Origin: Desulfobulbus sp.
Lineage (GTDB): Bacteria; Desulfobacterota; Desulfobulbia; Desulfobulbales; Desulfobulbaceae
Direction: 5' to 3'
Length of the DNA stretch: 6,730 nucleotides
Assembly: GCA_030600525.1 (NCBI GenBank)
Contig: JAUVLX010000194.1
Location: forward strand, 1-6,730
The translations under genes were made by a program, and so were the position numbers. This document shows, piece by piece, positions 4,943-6,730 of this stretch (its first letter is position 1; each line of letters begins with the position of its first letter). Below the pieces are notes generated by a model. The model was not told the DNA's origin, searched no databases, and worked only from the letters and a program-made list of their open reading frames with translations.

Positions 4943-6016
4943 TCAGGGCTCTGTCTTTAGTTCTTTCTTTTTAATCTTTTCAAGGAGGGTCGTTCTTTTA
5001 AGGTTAAGAATGCGGGCTGCTTCTTTTTTGTTACCTTCTGTCATCTTTAAAGCCTGGACTATAAGTTGGGTCTCAAAGTCATTCACCAGCGCATTGAAAT
5101 CTATTCCTTCCTCCGGCCAGTTTTCCTCGGGCACCATCTGTGGTGGAGCGGCAAAGAGCTGTAACTGTTCAGGTTCAGGTGTATCGGATTCAGCTGAATT
5201 TGTATCCTGTCCTGGCACTATCTGCTGAGCCAGATCATTGCTACCGTTTCTATATTTTTCAGGAAGATCGCTGTGGCTGACATTGCTTCCACAGTGGAGA
5301 ATGGTCATGTGTTGGACCAGGTTTTCGAGTTCTCTAACATTCCCCCGCCACATGAGGTTGGTCAGGGTCTGCATGGCTGCAAGGTCAAATCCAAGGACGC
5401 TTTTCTTTCTTATTTGTGCGTAGTTTTTAATGAAGTGTTCAATTAGGATCGGGATGTCATCCCTTCTCTCCCTGAGTGGAGGAATAGGAACCGGAACGAC
5501 ACTGAGGCGATAATACAGGTCTTCTCGAAATTTGCCTTCATTGACCAGTTTTTCGAGGTTTCTGTGGGTGGCGGCAATCACACGGACGTTTACCGGAATG
5601 GGTTTCAATCCTCCTACCGGTTCGAATTCTCGTTCCTGGAGTACGCGAAGCAGCTTTGCCTGTAAAACAGGTTTCATGTCACCTATTTCATCGAGAAAGA
5701 GTGATCCGTTATTCGCGTATTCTATTCTGCCTATTTTGGCGCCGGTTGCACCTGTGAATGCACCCTTGGTATATCCGAACAATTCACTTTCAAGCAAATC
5801 TTCGGGTATGGCAGCGCAATTGACAGGGACAAAATTGTTATCCTTTCTTGGGCTGTGCTTATGGATAGCCTTGGCAACCAGTTCTTTACCTGTACCAGAC
5901 TCTCCTTGAATGAGAACAGTGCTCAGGTCGTCTTCAGCTAACATGGCTATCAGTTTGAAAAGCTCCTGCATGCAGCTACTTCTTCCGATGATGCCATAAA
6001 AGAGATCTTTTGCCAT
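4943..6016 (-). CDS. sigma-54-dependent activator (AAA+ and Fis HTH) without N-terminal sensory domain, FleQ-like
   Basis: This 357-residue NtrC-class enhancer-binding protein remodels sigma-54 RNA polymerase using ATP. Walker A is GESGTGKE (38-45), the sigma-54 contact loop is GAFTGA (85-90), Walker B is SLFLDE (105-110), the FREDLYYRL segment (163-171) carries the Arg fingers, and the sensor-2 helix is WRGNVRELEN (223-232, with Arg where Pro is usual). A low-complexity linker (about 258-303) leads to a Fis-type helix-turn-helix (about 326-352) containing LKRTTLLEKIKK. That segment and the preceding EGIDFNALVNDFE stretch resemble FleQ/FlrA flagellar activators. The AAA+ domain starts almost at residue 1, so there is no receiver, GAF or FleQ domain. 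The start is 5 nt after the stop of the upstream nucleotide-binding gene and no clear ribosome binding site is seen, which suggests translational coupling. Target genes are not identifiable here; flagellar or surface genes are one guess. Confidence 0.9.
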   Translation of the reverse strand: MAKDLFYGIIGRSSCMQELFKLIAMLAEDDLSTVLIQGESGTGKELVAKAIHKHSPRKDNNFVPVNCAAIPEDLLESELFGYTKGAFTGATGAKIGRIEYANNGSLFLDEIGDMKPVLQAKLLRVLQEREFEPVGGLKPIPVNVRVIAATHRNLEKLVNEGKFREDLYYRLSVVPVPIPPLRERRDDIPILIEHFIKNYAQIRKKSVLGFDLAAMQTLTNLMWRGNVRELENLVQHMTILHCGSNVSHSDLPEKYRNGSNDLAQQIVPGQDTNSAESDTPEPEQLQLFAAPPQMVPEENWPEEGIDFNALVNDFETQLIVQALKMTEGNKKEAARILNLKRTTLLEKIKKKELKTEP

Positions 6017-6021
6017 GATAG

Positions 6022-6504
6022 TTAAATGGGCATTTTGTCTGCAAGTTTACTGGTGGTACGGCGCATGTTAAGGCTTAGCAGTCGCATGATTTTTTTCAAC
6101 AGGGTGACTCCCAGTGTCGGATATTTTTGAGTGAGAATATCAAAACCTTTTTTTGTCAAGATAATGACAACTGTGGGCTGTCTTGCTACAACACTGGCTG
6201 AACGAGGTGATTTATCAATAATGGACATCTCGCCAATGGTGTTGCCTTTACCCAGCCTGGCAATCACCCGAAAATCCCCTTTTGTTGTTTTTTTCAGTAC
6301 ATCTAACAGGCCTCGGACAACAAAGCACATGTAATCTCCCTTGTCTCCTTCGGAAAAGAGATAGTCCCCGCGAAGGATTTCCATATAGTTCATGTGTCTC
6401 GACAAGGTGTCAAGCTCATCCATTTTAAAGGCATCAAACAGGGGAAGGCTGAGAATGAGATCACGGGTTTTTTCTTCACTCTTCTTCAGTTTATGCTCGG
6501 CCAT
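6022..6504 (-). CDS. stand-alone cyclic-nucleotide-binding (CRP-like sensor domain) protein
   Basis: This 160-residue protein is a single cNMP-binding beta-barrel. The N-terminal helix (LILSLPLFDAFKMDELDTL, 16-34) is typical of the family. The phosphate-binding cassette is GEMSIIDKSPRSASV (91-105), where Glu92 would contact the ribose and Arg101 the cyclic phosphate, so ligand binding looks intact. The C-terminal helix (about 130-150) ends the protein; the helix-turn-helix of CRP/FNR regulators is absent. It therefore cannot act as a classical transcription factor and presumably passes the signal by protein contact. It is the first gene of a two-gene unit, and the sigma-54 activator follows 5 nt later. 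ATG 6504 has AGGA 11 nt upstream (6519-6516), a modest site. The ligand could be cAMP, cGMP or another nucleotide; the sequence does not decide. Confidence 0.9.
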   Translation of the reverse strand: MAEHKLKKSEEKTRDLILSLPLFDAFKMDELDTLSRHMNYMEILRGDYLFSEGDKGDYMCFVVRGLLDVLKKTTKGDFRVIARLGKGNTIGEMSIIDKSPRSASVVARQPTVVIILTKKGFDILTQKYPTLGVTLLKKIMRLLSLNMRRTTSKLADKMPI

Positions 6505-6611
6505 GGAGTTGGTCGTCCTACTGTGTAATTAATGTAAACTTTGAGTCGAGCCTTTTGCTAATGTAAGAGGACGTTTTATACTTTTACAAGATTACCATAG
6601 GAGAGTGTGCA
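6505..6611. promoter_or_regulatory. divergent intergenic region
   Basis: These 107 bp separate the leftward nucleotide-binding/activator pair from a rightward gene, so promoters for both directions should lie here. A rightward promoter can be proposed. On the leftward strand only weak -10-like sequences are seen and no sigma-54 -24/-12 motif. Confidence 0.5.
6555..6582 (+). promoter_or_regulatory. candidate sigma-70 promoter of the right-edge gene
   Basis: TTGCTA (6555-6560), a 16-nt spacer and TATACT (6577-6582, 5 of 6 to consensus) lie about 30 nt before the ATG at 6612, giving a leader of roughly 20 nt with the ribosome binding site. Confidence 0.45.
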
Positions 6612-6730
6612 ATGACAAGCTGCAACAAAGAAAAGTGTCATTTTATTGACAAACGAATGGGGCAGAGATTATGCAGAGACGAGATGAGATACTCTGTGCA
6701 GGTACAACTTACGTTGCTGAAGAGGGCTAT
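6612..6730 (+). CDS. unrecognised gene, N-terminal 39 codons only
   Basis: ATG 6612 is preceded by AGGAG (6599-6603) with 8-nt spacing and by a plausible promoter, and the frame is open to the window edge. The visible 39 residues contain three cysteines (Cys4, Cys9, Cys21) and many charged residues, with no hydrophobic signal peptide. They match no family I can name. The Cys-x4-Cys start could be a metal or redox site, but this is speculation. It is divergent from the nucleotide-binding gene and shares its upstream region. Confidence 0.6.
   Translation, partial: MTSCNKEKCHFIDKRMGQRLCRDEMRYSVQVQLTLLKRA

Noticed and set aside
5213..5229. TGGCAC followed by CTGCT inside the activator gene, sigma-54-like
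   Set aside because: The spacing between the GG and GC elements is about two bases too short and it is within coding sequence.
5532..5909. 125-codon + strand frame opposite the sigma-54 activator
   Set aside because: It is the antisense shadow of the conserved AAA+ domain.

Overview
The window looks like a chromosomal signalling locus from a Gram-negative, flagellar-type bacterium of moderate GC. The mix of CheX-family phosphatases, a CheY-type regulator, an NtrC-class sigma-54 activator and a stand-alone cyclic-nucleotide-binding protein most resembles sulfate-reducing Desulfobacterota (Deltaproteobacteria). That placement is an inference from gene content and style, not from a marker gene. 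No rRNA, tRNA, CRISPR array or intact insertion sequence is visible.

Left arm, + strand (1-4936). The window opens inside a CheA-like histidine kinase. Its dimerisation helices and HATPase domain are visible, but it stops just after the ATPase fold, without the CheW-like P5 domain of normal CheA. A 442-bp non-coding stretch follows; it holds a possible promoter, three CTTGAT repeats and what may be the relic of a REP-associated (IS200-like) transposase start. Next come a 123-aa single-domain CheY-type receiver and two tandem CheX-type phosphatases (155 and 154 aa) starting at GTG and TTG. The arm ends with a 610-aa protein made of two CheC/CheX-like phosphatase domains, two acidic linkers and a C-terminal receiver-like domain that has lost its phosphoacceptor Asp.

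Right arm, - strand (4943-6504). A 160-aa cyclic-nucleotide-binding protein without a DNA-binding domain is followed after 5 nt by a 357-aa sigma-54-dependent activator. The activator has an AAA+ domain and a Fis-type helix-turn-helix, resembles FleQ/FlrA in its C-terminus, and has no N-terminal sensory domain. It converges on the 610-aa gene with only 6 bp between stop codons. At the right edge a divergent + strand gene with a good ribosome binding site begins and runs out of the window.

Working model (inference). The CheA-like kinase phosphorylates the CheY-type protein, and up to four CheX/CheC domains in three proteins remove the phosphate. No CheW, MCP, CheB or CheR is seen here and the kinase lacks its own CheW-like domain, so this may be a phosphorelay uncoupled from the usual receptor array. 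The convergent pair could be a small regulatory unit in which a nucleotide-binding protein controls an activator that has no sensor of its own.
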